Source: Clostridium pasteurianum DSM 525 = ATCC 6013 | GTDB lineage: Bacteria > Bacillota > Clostridia > Clostridiales > Clostridiaceae | NCBI RefSeq assembly: GCF_000807255.1 | Contig: NZ_CP009268.1 | Location: forward strand, 464,384 to 528,383 | DNA length: 64,000 nucleotides | Reading direction: 5' to 3' | Part shown: piece by piece, positions 17,614-25,693 of the stretch | Numbering within the stretch: the stretch's first letter is position 1 | Layout: the number at the start of each line of letters is the position of its first letter | Translations under genes and position numbers: made by a program | The notes under the pieces: model-generated | Told to the model about the DNA's origin: nothing | The model's input: only the letters and a program-made list of their open reading frames with translations | Databases searched by the model: none

Positions 17614-18243
17614 ATGCAAAAAATTAAAAAGTTTAGTGTGATATTGCTGCTTATAGCATTATCATCATTAATGTTGATTTCATGTGAAAAGGAAAAAGCA
17701 ACTCCACAAGAAAGTGCTAAGATATTTTTAGATGTTACCTTTAAAAATGATAAAACTAATATTGACAAAATAGGATTGACAGAAAAGGATTACGCTTCCT
17801 TTAGAAAAGAAATAGAAGATGGAATTATGCAAGGTATAGCCGAAGGAAATACTGATAGCAGTATTATAACTGATGAAATTAAAAATAATTTAAAAGCTGA
17901 TTTTATCAAAGGATTTAGCAAAATAGATTATAAAGTAAATACTATATCAACAGATAAAGATACAGCAGAAGTTGAAGTTAAAGTAAGAGGTTTTGATATG
18001 AAAAAAATAATTGATAATTCCATGGCAAAAATGAAAGAAGAAGTTAATAAGAATCCATCAATGACAGAAAAACAAATATACCAATCTGCATTCAAGATGA
18101 TTGGAGAAGATATTGCAAAGGGTACACTAGTGCAAGAACCAAAATCTGTGAAACTAACCTTAACTAAAAAAGACAATGTTTGGCTTCCAGAATCAGAGAC
18201 AAATTATTCAGATGATATGTTATCTGCAATTATGTCTGAATAG
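17614..18243 (+). CDS. Lipoprotein, DUF5105-like
   Basis: Lipoprotein of 209 residues with signal peptide MQKIKKFSVILLLIALSSL and lipobox LISC. The mature part is charged and mainly helical with ATPQESAKIFLDVTFKND near the start, which resembles the DUF5105/DUF4878-type lipoproteins of Firmicutes. No catalytic motif is visible. RBS GAGGGGG. It is monocistronic, followed by a hairpin. Function unknown. Confidence 0.7.
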   Translation: MQKIKKFSVILLLIALSSLMLISCEKEKATPQESAKIFLDVTFKNDKTNIDKIGLTEKDYASFRKEIEDGIMQGIAEGNTDSSIITDEIKNNLKADFIKGFSKIDYKVNTISTDKDTAEVEVKVRGFDMKKIIDNSMAKMKEEVNKNPSMTEKQIYQSAFKMIGEDIAKGTLVQEPKSVKLTLTKKDNVWLPESETNYSDDMLSAIMSE

Positions 18244-18244
18244 A

Positions 18245-18280
18245 TATTATTATGAAAAATAAAATTTTTCATAATAATTA
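18245..18280 (+). terminator. Terminator-like hairpin after the lipoprotein gene
   Basis: Inverted repeat ATTATTATGAAAAAT / ATTTTTCATAATAAT with a three-base loop, starting directly after the stop codon. Confidence 0.6.
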
Positions 18281-18396
18281 TGTTTATTCAAAAATTGTTT
18301 ATTAATAGTTCACCATATTATATTACAAACTTCATAAAAATGAAAAAGATTTTTAATAATTATAAATTATTATGATAGAGTACAAAATTACCTACT

Positions 18397-18432
18397 GGGA
18401 AAAGTAATGGTAGAAATACCAGTGCTTTTCCC
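18397..18432 (-). terminator. Hairpin downstream of dcd
   Basis: GGGAAAAG / CTTTTCCC arms about 20 bases apart, some 90 bases beyond the dcd stop on the minus strand. Modest support. Confidence 0.4.
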
Positions 18433-18521
18433 TTATATAAGAGTTTTTTATGAATATATCTTCTTTATTATTATTTTCATCTACAATATTCATATGTCTT
18501 TACTCTTCTTCTATCATATTT

Positions 18522-19040
18522 TTACTCAAAATCTTTATAGAGCAAACTAGGTTGTATATCTTTGTTGCATTGATATTTATTACTAGAGTATTTATCATAT
18601 TCTCCCTCTATAGAATGATAATATATCTGACATATATCAACATTTGCATATATCCTTATAGGTTGAATACAATGTATTTCTAATGTCCAGTATCCATTAA
18701 ATCCCACATCTCCAAACCCTGCTGTTACATGTATAAATAATCCTAGTCTTCCTACTGAAGATCTGCCTTCCAGCATGGGAACATACTTATCTGTTTTTGT
18801 ATATTCCACTGTTCTTCCTAAATAAAGTTTGTTGGGTTCCAATACTATACCTTCTGGTGGAATGACAATTTTTTTGACTTTATTTTCCTTCTTCATATCT
18901 AAAATTGACTCGTCATATACAAGTAATTCATTATTTAATCTCAAATTATAACTATTAGGATTAATCCTTTTTTCGTCAAAAGGTTCTATTATAATTTCTT
19001 TGCCTAATTTATTTTTTATTTCTTTTCCAGATAGTATCAT
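18522..19040 (-). CDS. dcd: dCTP deaminase
   Basis: Deaminates dCTP to dUTP for dTMP synthesis. The 172-residue protein has the trimeric dUTPase-like fold: MILSGKEIKNKLG at the start, the nucleotide-binding RINPNSYNLRL, GRSSVGRLGLFIHVTAGFGD with its catalytic-region residues, and NGYWTLEI. The length is slightly short because the C-terminal tail after the core is poorly conserved. RBS AAGGAAAT on the minus strand. It is a single gene. Confidence 0.85.
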   Translation of the reverse strand: MILSGKEIKNKLGKEIIIEPFDEKRINPNSYNLRLNNELLVYDESILDMKKENKVKKIVIPPEGIVLEPNKLYLGRTVEYTKTDKYVPMLEGRSSVGRLGLFIHVTAGFGDVGFNGYWTLEIHCIQPIRIYANVDICQIYYHSIEGEYDKYSSNKYQCNKDIQPSLLYKDFE

Positions 19041-19226
19041 TTTAATTTCCTTCTTTCCTTAAAGCTTAAATTGTTACTTCATTAATATTTATTATACAAG
19101 TATTTGCATATATAAAATTATAAATTATATGTGAATTCCATAGTAGCCTCCAATTCCCTGTAATAGCTTTTTCAAAATTACATAAAAATAATAATATCAC
19201 TTAAAGAAAAGAGGAGATTTTATAAT

Positions 19227-19412
19227 ATGGCAAATAAAAAAAGTAAAGGTAAATTCTCTGTATCAGAGGGACGAGAAGCAGCAGCTAAATTTAACCTGGA
19301 AGCTGCAGAAGGAGTGGGAATTTCAACTAAAGGAAGACGTAAAGAGGATGTTACTTCAGAACAGAAAAATCCAGTTGGCAAAATTAAAAATCCCGGTAAA
19401 AATAGAAAATGA
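19227..19412 (+). CDS. Alpha/beta-type SASP-like small protein, copy 1
   Basis: Basic 61-residue protein similar in layout to minor alpha/beta small acid-soluble spore proteins: a helical AAAKFNLEAAEGVGI resembling the first SASP helix, a turn, and a second part VTSEQKNPVGKIKNPGKN. About 60% identical to the protein at 19837-20022. RBS AGAGGAG. SASPs coat forespore DNA; that role is inferred from similarity, and the match is weak enough that it could be another spore coat or DNA-binding small protein. Confidence 0.6.
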   Translation: MANKKSKGKFSVSEGREAAAKFNLEAAEGVGISTKGRRKEDVTSEQKNPVGKIKNPGKNRK

Positions 19413-19461
19413 TTTTTATACAATGTCAATAAATCTATAGTATAAATTAATATAAAAATAA

Positions 19462-19506
19462 AAACACCGTAAAATTCAGATTTTTTGAATAATACGGTGT
19501 TTTTTA
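19462..19506. terminator. Terminator between SASP-like copy 1 and sspH
   Basis: Stem AACACCGTA / TACGGTGTT with a long loop and a T-run on the plus strand. It lies between convergent genes. Confidence 0.7.
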
Positions 19507-19514
19507 GAAGATAT

Positions 19515-19691
19515 TTAATTTTCACTTAATTCAGCAGCATTTACTGTAAAATGCTTATCTGTATTTAAATCTTTAATTTGGATTTCATTAGTTCCTTCAT
19601 TGATACTTTCTATCCAAACAGGATTACCTTTATAATTTACATCAATTACTCCTAAGGATTCAACTATTTCATTAGCTTTTTTTATATCCAT
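19515..19691 (-). CDS. sspH: H-type small acid-soluble spore protein
   Basis: A 58-residue protein (MDIKKANEIVES..., ...YKGNPVWIESINEGT...) that matches the SspH family layout: N-terminal helix, VNYKGNPVWIE strand pair and an acidic end NAAELSEN. In Bacillus SspH is made in the forespore. The ATG at 19691 follows GAGAGGAG on the minus strand. It is sandwiched between two SASP-like genes in a small spore-protein cluster. Confidence 0.8.
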   Translation of the reverse strand: MDIKKANEIVESLGVIDVNYKGNPVWIESINEGTNEIQIKDLNTDKHFTVNAAELSEN

Positions 19692-19836
19692 GTATTTTTT
19701 CTCCTCTCAATGATGGCTTTAATATATTTATTTTGCCCTGAAAATATAAAAAAATTACTGCCTTCAATTTCCTGTAATAGCTTTGTGAAAATTACATAAA
19801 TATAATAATACTATTTAAGAAAAGGGGATTTTAAAG

Positions 19837-20022
19837 ATGGTAAATAAGAAAAGTAAAAATAAATTTTCTGTATCAGAGGGAAGAGAAGCTTCTGCTAAAT
19901 TCAAACTGGAAGCTGCTGAAGGAGTGGGCATTCCAGTTAGTGGAAATAATAAAGAGAATGTTACTCCTGAACAAAAAAATTCAGTTGAAATAATCAAAAA
20001 CTCTGGAAAAAATAGAATATAA
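19837..20022 (+). CDS. Alpha/beta-type SASP-like small protein, copy 2
   Basis: A 61-residue paralogue of the protein at 19227-19412, with the same blocks: KFSVSEGREASAKFKLEAAEGVGI, then VTPEQKNSVEIIKNSGKN. The upstream sequences of both copies are also alike (CAATTTCCTGTAATAGCTTT... and AAAATTACATAAA), so the duplication includes the promoter region. RBS AAAGGGGA. Same functional caveat as copy 1. Confidence 0.6.
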   Translation: MVNKKSKNKFSVSEGREASAKFKLEAAEGVGIPVSGNNKENVTPEQKNSVEIIKNSGKNRI

Positions 20023-20067
20023 TCTTTATACAAAGTTAAAATGTTAAATTTTAAAAAAATGCTCAAT

Positions 20068-20102
20068 AAGAAGGGATTTCTAATGGAAGTTCCTTCTTTT
20101 TT
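20068..20102 (+). terminator. Terminator after SASP-like copy 2
   Basis: Stem AAGAAGG / CCTTCTT followed by TTTTTT. Confidence 0.7.
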
Positions 20103-20211
20103 GATTTTAACTCTTATTTTCAAGTCCTATATTCTGAATGCATATATAGTTGTAAATGGAAGCTATAATAATAAAATGAAATTAAATTCAATAATATATA
20201 GTTATATATCA

Positions 20212-20268
20212 TTGACAAGAATAATTAATGTGTTTATACTGTATATAAACGTATATATACAGTATAAA
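20212..20268 (+). promoter_or_regulatory. Promoter and long inverted-repeat operator of the GntR-ABC operon
   Basis: -35 TTGACA (20212-20217), 17-base spacer, -10 TATACT (20235-20240). Overlapping the -10 and start region is a perfect 15-base inverted repeat, TTTATACTGTATATA (20233-20247) and TATATACAGTATAAA (20254-20268). This is a textbook autoregulatory site for the GntR protein encoded 23 bases downstream. Confidence 0.8.
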
Positions 20269-20290
20269 CTTTGCAAAGGGAGCAGTACTT

Positions 20291-20665
20291 ATGAATATAA
20301 TTATTTCTAATGCATCTAAAGAACCCATATATGAACAAATTACAAGACAGATAAAGGACAATATAATAAACGGAATTCTTTATCAAGGTGAACTTCTTCC
20401 GTCTATAAGGAGTCTTGCTAAGGAGCTTAAAATAAGTGTAATAACTACTAAGAGAGCTTATGAAGAATTAGAGAGAGAAGGTTTTATAGAAACTGTACCA
20501 GGAAAGGGTTCTTATGTTTCCGCACAAAACAAAGAATTTTTAAAGGAAAAAAAGATTAAATCTATTGAAGAAAAATTGTCTCAAGCCATAGAAGACAGCC
20601 GTCTTATAGGTCTTACTAAAGAAGAACTAAAGGAAATGCTGGACATTCTATACGATAATATTTGA
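20291..20665 (+). CDS. GntR-family (YtrA subfamily) transcriptional regulator
   Basis: DNA-binding repressor of 124 residues: the winged helix-turn-helix (EPIYEQITRQIKDNIINGIL...LPSIRSLAKELKISVITTKRAYEELEREGFIETVPGKGSYV) and a short helical YtrA-type tail. This type controls its own ABC operon. RBS AAGGGAG. A 15-bp perfect inverted repeat lies over its promoter. The ATPase and permease genes follow on the same strand. Confidence 0.85.
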   Translation: MNIIISNASKEPIYEQITRQIKDNIINGILYQGELLPSIRSLAKELKISVITTKRAYEELEREGFIETVPGKGSYVSAQNKEFLKEKKIKSIEEKLSQAIEDSRLIGLTKEELKEMLDILYDNI

Positions 20666-20758
20666 ACCTATATGATAAATAACAGATTTCAGCTTTATAA
20701 GTGAAAACATAAATTCTAACCAAGTAATATTTATTCACAAAGCTAATGGAGGTAAGTT

Positions 20759-21619
20759 ATGGATACTATTTTAGAAATTAAAGATTTGACTAAGATTTAT
20801 AAGGGATTTAAATTGGATAAAGTAAGCTTCAAACTTTCAAAAGGTTATATTATGGGACTTATAGGGCCTAATGGTGCAGGAAAGAGTACAACCATAAAAC
20901 TTATAATGAATCTCATAAGAAAAAACTCTGGAGACATAAAGATTTTCGGAATGGACAATATAGAAAATGAAAGGGAAATAAAACAGAGAATAGGTTTCGT
21001 ATATGATGAAAACTGTTTTTATGAGGATTTGACTGTAATGGAAATGAAGAGAGTGATTGCCCCCTTTTATAAACAGTGGGATAATAAAGTTTTTGATAAA
21101 TATATATCTAAATTTGAACTTCCTAAAAATAAAAAGATAAAACAGCTTTCTAAGGGAATGAGAATGAAGTATTCACTGGCCATTGCACTTTCTCATAATG
21201 CAGAATTTATAATAATGGATGAGCCTACCTCAGGACTGGACCCTGTTTTTAGAAGTGAAATGATTGATATACTGTATTCGGTAATTCAGGATGAAAATAA
21301 GGGAATATTATTTTCTACACATATTACAACAGATTTACAAAAGGCAGCGGATTATATTACATTTTTAAATTCAGGTAAGGTAGTATTTTCAGATGATAAG
21401 GACAGTATTATTGAAAATTATAGTATTATTAAGGGCAATAATGGAATTTTAGATAAAGCTATAAGAGATAAATTTATAGGAATAGATGAAAATGCCTTTG
21501 GATTTGAGGGATTAACTAATAATACTGAGGATATTAGAAAATTATTGAAGGATAAGGTGTTAATTGAAAGAGCAAGTCTAGATGATATTATGGTTTATAC
21601 AGTCAGGGGGAATGAGTAA
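20759..21619 (+). CDS. ABC transporter ATP-binding protein (YtrB/bacitracin-type)
   Basis: ABC ATPase of 286 residues: Walker A GPNGAGKST, signature LSKGMRMK (SKGM variant of this subfamily), Walker B FIIMDEPTSGLDP, switch His FSTHI. RBS GGAGG. It ends one base into the next gene's ATG (TAATGG), so the permease is coupled. GntR-ABC operons of this kind respond to cell-envelope stress in Firmicutes. The exported compound is unknown. Confidence 0.85.
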   Translation: MDTILEIKDLTKIYKGFKLDKVSFKLSKGYIMGLIGPNGAGKSTTIKLIMNLIRKNSGDIKIFGMDNIENEREIKQRIGFVYDENCFYEDLTVMEMKRVIAPFYKQWDNKVFDKYISKFELPKNKKIKQLSKGMRMKYSLAIALSHNAEFIIMDEPTSGLDPVFRSEMIDILYSVIQDENKGILFSTHITTDLQKAADYITFLNSGKVVFSDDKDSIIENYSIIKGNNGILDKAIRDKFIGIDENAFGFEGLTNNTEDIRKLLKDKVLIERASLDDIMVYTVRGNE

Positions 21620-22281
21620 TGGTAAATCTTATTTTAAAGGACATATTAGTTCAAAAGAAACCTTTTGTATTCTTTATAGTATTTGCTGTAATAATGAACT
21701 CCTTATATTCACATATGGATGCTTCCTATGTAAATGTAATATTTATTATGTTGCCAGTTATGATTATCATAGGCTGTGTAACTAATATGAGTATAAAAGA
21801 TGAGAAAGCTGAAAATATGATAAACAGTCTTCCTGTAAAGAGAATTGATATAATTTTGGCTAAGTATTTGTCTGTATTTATATTTATATTCATAGCTTCC
21901 ATTATAATTTTTGTTAGTTCCTCTGCAATGAATTTTATGGGAATTATTCATCTTGAAAGATTGATGAATTTTAAGGATGTAGAGATATGTGCAATAATAA
22001 CAATATTTATAAGCTCTTTGTATTTTCCAATAAATTTTAAATTGGGATATACAAATTCAAGATATATACTTATGAGCTTGTACATGTGTATATTTTTTAT
22101 ACCATTAGCTATTGAAAAACTAATAGGAGATAAAGTAAAAGTTACTCCAGAATTTATTGTCTATATAAATAATGCTCCCAATTGGCAGATTGTCTCATTT
22201 GTTATTTGCATATTAGCTATAGTAATGATAGTATCTTTTTTTATATCCTACTTTCTATATAAAAATAAAGATTTAGCCTAA
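21619..22281 (+). CDS. ABC-2 type permease
   Basis: Membrane protein of 220 residues with six predicted hydrophobic spans. Between the second and third spans is SIKDEKAENMINSLPVKRIDIILAKYLSVF, the typical ABC-2 permease loop. It pairs with the ATPase upstream. Its last four codons and stop lie inside a 58-base sequence that is repeated 1.5 kb downstream. Confidence 0.82.
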   Translation: MVNLILKDILVQKKPFVFFIVFAVIMNSLYSHMDASYVNVIFIMLPVMIIIGCVTNMSIKDEKAENMINSLPVKRIDIILAKYLSVFIFIFIASIIIFVSSSAMNFMGIIHLERLMNFKDVEICAIITIFISSLYFPINFKLGYTNSRYILMSLYMCIFFIPLAIEKLIGDKVKVTPEFIVYINNAPNWQIVSFVICILAIVMIVSFFISYFLYKNKDLA

Positions 22282-22324
22282 AAATTTTAATAAAAACCCG
22301 TTGACATTGACGCTGCGTAAAGGT
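22267..22324 (+). repeat. 58-bp direct repeat, left copy
   Basis: Spans the end of the ABC permease gene and half of a MerR-type promoter (TTGACATTGACGCTGCGTAA). It is identical at 56 of 58 positions to 23794-23851. Beyond it the -10 box is lost, so this promoter copy looks inactive. Confidence 0.85.
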
Positions 22325-22398
22325 GTAAGTATTCTGATGACGACCATCTATAATAATTCACTACTGTATTTTCTACAATGATTCTTAAAAGATAATAG

Positions 22399-22470
22399 AT
22401 TAATTAATCGAATAATATCGATTAATAGATTAAAATTCATGTTGAAAATAGATCGATTAATCTATATAAT
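22399..22470 (+). promoter_or_regulatory. Operator cluster upstream of the AlbA_2 gene
   Basis: Contains ATTAATCG / CGATTAAT arms (22403-22410, 22419-22426) and a further GATCGATTAATC (22451-22462). The repeated TCGATTAAT words suggest cooperative binding by a regulator, plausibly the winged-helix protein encoded next. Confidence 0.5.
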
Positions 22471-22490
22471 CAAATAGAGAAGGTGATGGT

Positions 22491-23783
22491 ATGTTTGAAT
22501 TAAAGGAAACTGAAAACGTTGAATTTAAAAGGGAATTAAATGAATCAATAAAAAAAGAATTAATTGCATTTGCTAACACTTATGGTGGTGAAATTTATAT
22601 TGGTATAGATGATGATGGAAAAATTATAGGATTGGATAATGCAAAACAAGATTTAGAAGCAGTAAGTAACATCATAAGAGATTCAATAAAACCAGATTTG
22701 GCACTTATTACATCAGTGAAAATAGTGATAATTGAAGCTAAGGAAATTATTAAGATAGAAGTTTTAAAAGGAACTAAGCGGCCTTATCATTTGATATCAA
22801 AGGGGCTAAAACCGTCAGGAGTATTTGTAAGGCATGGTATTACATCCGCACCAGCTACTGAAGATTCAATACGACAAATGATAATTGAAAGTGATGGAGT
22901 TATTTTCGAAAATACTAGATGTATAAATCAAGAATTAACTTTTGATTATGCAAGAAAGGTTTTTAACGAAAAACAAATTGGGTTTGAAAAATCTAATCAA
23001 AGGACTCTAGGTATAATTAATGAAGATGGATATTATACAAATTTAGGACTTTTATTTTCAGATCAATGTCAACATTCAATAAAATGTGCTCTTTATGATG
23101 GAGATACAAAATTGGAATTTAGGGATAGAAAGGAATTTGCAGGTTCTATACTTAATCAATTAGATGAGGCTTATGAATATATAAGTCTTCAAAATAAGGT
23201 TGAAAGCGACTTTAAAGGCCTTAATAGAGTTGATAGAGAGGATTATCCATATTATGCAATAAGAGAAGCATTGATAAATGCAGTAGTTCATCGAGATTAT
23301 GGATTTAGTGGAAGTACTTTAATTCATATCTTTGAAGACAGAATTGAGTTTGTTTCTGTTGGTGGACTTGTAGCAGGACTTACATTAGAGGATATAATGC
23401 TTGGAATATCAGAAAGTAGAAACAAAAATCTTGCAGCTTGTTTTTATAGATTAAAACTTATAGAAAGTTATGGAACTGGCATTCAAAGAATATATGAGAG
23501 CTATTCAAAATATAAGGTAGAGCCAGAATTTAAAATATCTCAAAATGCTTTTGTTGTAATTTTACCGAATGTTAATTATAAAACGAACTTAGAAGACAAT
23601 GATGAAGAGGTATTAAAAATAATCACAAATAGAGGTAAGGCTAGCCGAAAAGATATAGAGATTGAACTTAAACTAAGTAAATCTACCACAACTTTAATAC
23701 TTAACAGATTAATAAAAGAAGGAAAAATTCAGCAGGAAGGTAAAGCAAGAAATATAAAGTATCATATAAAAAATAAATTATAA
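22491..23783 (+). CDS. AlbA_2 (Schlafen-like) domain / HATPase_c_4 putative transcriptional regulator
   Basis: Protein of 430 residues: N-terminal AlbA_2 domain (ETENVEFKRELNESIKKELIAFANTYGGEIYIGIDDDG), a middle ATPase-like part (REALINAVVHRDYGFSG...GTGIQRIYESY) and a C-terminal winged helix (RKDIEIELKLSKSTTTLILNRLIKEGKI). Such proteins are common regulators near mobile or stress genes; the DNA-binding role is inferred. RBS GAAGGTGATG. The gene and its operator region lie between two 58-bp direct repeats and so appear inserted between the ABC permease and the TipA-type gene. Confidence 0.75.
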   Translation: MFELKETENVEFKRELNESIKKELIAFANTYGGEIYIGIDDDGKIIGLDNAKQDLEAVSNIIRDSIKPDLALITSVKIVIIEAKEIIKIEVLKGTKRPYHLISKGLKPSGVFVRHGITSAPATEDSIRQMIIESDGVIFENTRCINQELTFDYARKVFNEKQIGFEKSNQRTLGIINEDGYYTNLGLLFSDQCQHSIKCALYDGDTKLEFRDRKEFAGSILNQLDEAYEYISLQNKVESDFKGLNRVDREDYPYYAIREALINAVVHRDYGFSGSTLIHIFEDRIEFVSVGGLVAGLTLEDIMLGISESRNKNLAACFYRLKLIESYGTGIQRIYESYSKYKVEPEFKISQNAFVVILPNVNYKTNLEDNDEEVLKIITNRGKASRKDIEIELKLSKSTTTLILNRLIKEGKIQQEGKARNIKYHIKNKL

Positions 23784-23793
23784 TCTTCATAGT

Positions 23794-23851
23794 AAAGATC
23801 TAGCCTAAAAATTTTAATAAAAACCCATTGACATTGACGCTGCGTAAAGGT
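23794..23851 (+). repeat. 58-bp direct repeat, right copy
   Basis: Second copy of 22267-22324 with two mismatches. It includes a relic of the permease gene end (AAAGATCTAGCCTAA) and the intact MerR-type promoter spacer. Confidence 0.85.
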
Positions 23852-23858
23852 ATATATT
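23828..23858 (+). promoter_or_regulatory. MerR/TipA-type promoter
   Basis: -35 TTGACA (23828-23833), 19-base spacer with TTGACGCTGCGTAAAGG, -10 TATATT (23853-23858). The GACGCTGCGTAAAGG spacer is typical of promoters controlled by TipA/Mta-like MerR proteins, so the downstream gene is likely self-activated on ligand binding. Confidence 0.75.
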
Positions 23859-23880
23859 TATGTTGTCAGGAGGTGCTGGT

Positions 23881-24645
23881 ATGGAATATACGGTACAAAA
23901 GTTTGCTAAAATAGCGGGAGTAAGCTCAAGGACATTACGATATTATGATGAGTTTGGAATTCTTAAGCCGGCAAGAATCAATTCCTCAGGGTATCGTATT
24001 TATGGGAAAGAACAAGTAGACAGACTTCAGCAGATACTCTTTTACAGGGAACTTGGAGTAAGTCTTTCAGACATTAAAAATATTGTGACTTCACCCTCCT
24101 TTGATGCAAATACAGCTCTAAGAGAGCATAGAGAAAGACTTCTGGCAAAAAGAGAGCAATTGGATCTTTTAATTGCAAATGTTGATAAAACCATAGCCGC
24201 AGCAGAGGAGGGCATTACAATGTCTGATAAAGAAAAATTTGAAGGTTTTAAAGATAAGCTGATTGAAGATAATGAGAAAAAATATGGTAAAGAAATTAGA
24301 GAAAAGTATGGTGATAAAAGAGTTGATGAGTCAAATAATGTATTCAAGAATATGACAAAACAGCAATATGATGAGTTTGAGAAACTTGGAGAGGATATAT
24401 TAAGAACTTTAAAAGAAGCTTTTACTACTGGTAATCCATCAGGAGAATTGGCACAAAAAACCGCAGAGCTTCATCGCAAATGGATAACTTTTGCCTGGGG
24501 AAGCTACAATAAAGAAGCCCATGTAGGACTTGCTCAAATGTACGTGGATGATAAGAGATTTACAGCCTACTATGATAAAGAGCAGCCAGGAGCAGCAGAA
24601 TTTTTAAGGGATGCTATTTTCATTTATACGGGTATGAAAAAATAA
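23881..24645 (+). CDS. TipA-type MerR-family regulator with TipAS drug-binding domain
   Basis: Regulator of 254 residues: MerR DNA-binding domain (YTVQKFAKIAGVSSRTLRYYDEFGILKPARIN), coiled coil about residues 75-115, and a C-terminal TipAS domain (WITFAWGSYNKEAHVGLAQMYVDDKRFTAYYD). TipAS domains bind peptide antibiotics and switch the protein to an activator. The start is ATG 23881 behind AGGAGG. The leader promoter has the 19-base MerR spacer. The target beyond itself is unknown. Confidence 0.85.
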   Translation: MEYTVQKFAKIAGVSSRTLRYYDEFGILKPARINSSGYRIYGKEQVDRLQQILFYRELGVSLSDIKNIVTSPSFDANTALREHRERLLAKREQLDLLIANVDKTIAAAEEGITMSDKEKFEGFKDKLIEDNEKKYGKEIREKYGDKRVDESNNVFKNMTKQQYDEFEKLGEDILRTLKEAFTTGNPSGELAQKTAELHRKWITFAWGSYNKEAHVGLAQMYVDDKRFTAYYDKEQPGAAEFLRDAIFIYTGMKK

Positions 24646-24811
24646 TTAAATTTCTTTTAAATTCAATAAAGTTATTTTCAGTTTTTAAAGTTTTAATACT
24701 TATAAAGTTTATATTGGAATTAGTGAATTTCAACTAAAGGTGGTTATACTAAAATGTAGGTATAATTCAATTAATTATTTTGCATACTAGCTATTAGAGG
24801 TGATAATTTTG

Positions 24812-24952
24812 GTGAATAAGCATAAGGTAAAGAATAATCAGTATGAAAGATTGGGTATAAGGAAAAATATTAATGGAGATTTTGAATATATTGATCCTTC
24901 TGAAAAAAATAAATCTAAGTATGAATCCATTAAAAAGTATACAAGACCCTAG
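24812..24952 (+). CDS. Small basic hypothetical protein, 46 aa
   Basis: GTG-started ORF behind AGAGGTGAT (spacing about seven). The product is rich in Lys and Asn (GIRKNINGDFEYIDPSEKNK) with no membrane segment. There is no recognised family. It ends about 70 bases before the promoter of the long RNA and could be an orphan small gene. Confidence 0.4.
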   Translation: MNKHKVKNNQYERLGIRKNINGDFEYIDPSEKNKSKYESIKKYTRP

Positions 24953-25023
24953 AGGTTATGAAATTTTGATAACACTTTAATTTAAACATAAAAGCCATAG
25001 CTATATTTATTTTAAATAAACAG

Positions 25024-25052
25024 TTGACAATTATAAACGTTTACATTATAAT
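25024..25052 (+). promoter_or_regulatory. Consensus promoter of long RNA copy A with embedded cre-like operator
   Basis: TTGACA (25024-25029), 17-base spacer, TATAAT (25047-25052): a perfect sigma-A promoter. Within the spacer, TATAAACGTTTACA (25032-25045) fits the CcpA/LacI-type cre consensus at 13 of 14 positions. The same site is at the same place in the promoter of copy B. Confidence 0.8.
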
Positions 25053-25642
25053 GAAGACATAAAGAAGATATAAAAAGATTTTAAATAACAGAAGGATGTT
25101 AATCCTATTATTTATTTAAAAATCTTAATCTAAAAATAAGTAATCTAGCTTAAAGCTTAAAAACTTTAAGAAGGAGAGATAAACTTATTAGTAGAGCAAA
25201 AACTTCTTTATAAAGCAATCCTGACTCATAAAAACTAAAACAATAATAAGGTAGTAATATTAGAGAATTAGTAAATCCAAAAATCTACTAACAGAAAACT
25301 TATAAATAGCAAAAGTAAATAATTAAATATTTATAAAGGTAAGTTATAAGTATACTGGTAATAGAGGTATTGAACGTTTGATTTAATAGAATGTTCAAGA
25401 AACCAAAAACATTTAGTAATATTAAACTATAGTAAATATAAAATAGAATAATATTTACTAATGTTAAAAGTATTAGAGTTAAATATAATTGTAAAGATAT
25501 GTATATAGATTAGTACACTATATTAATTAATTATTTTATTGATCAATATATATGTATCGAGGAAGATTGTATTTAAAGGAAATCAAAAGTTAAAATTTTT
25601 TATAGTGTAATACACATTATAAAAACAATGAGAAGAAGGGTG

Positions 25643-25693
25643 ATGGATATTCAAATAGAATCAGATTGTTCTAATGAGTCAGGAGTTGTTTAG
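25643..25693 (+). CDS. Micro-peptide ORF at the 3' end of long RNA A
   Basis: ATG behind AGAAGAAGGGTG encodes MDIQIESDCSNESGVV (16 residues). The stop codon directly abuts the terminator stem. The two other copies encode MDIQIESDCSNELGVA and MDIKIELGCFNAIGSTV. The start, ribosome site and Cys are kept, and the length change in the third is a whole codon, which argues for translation. No export leader is visible. It could be a signal, a leader peptide or a small effector; unknown. Confidence 0.5.
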   Translation: MDIQIESDCSNESGVV

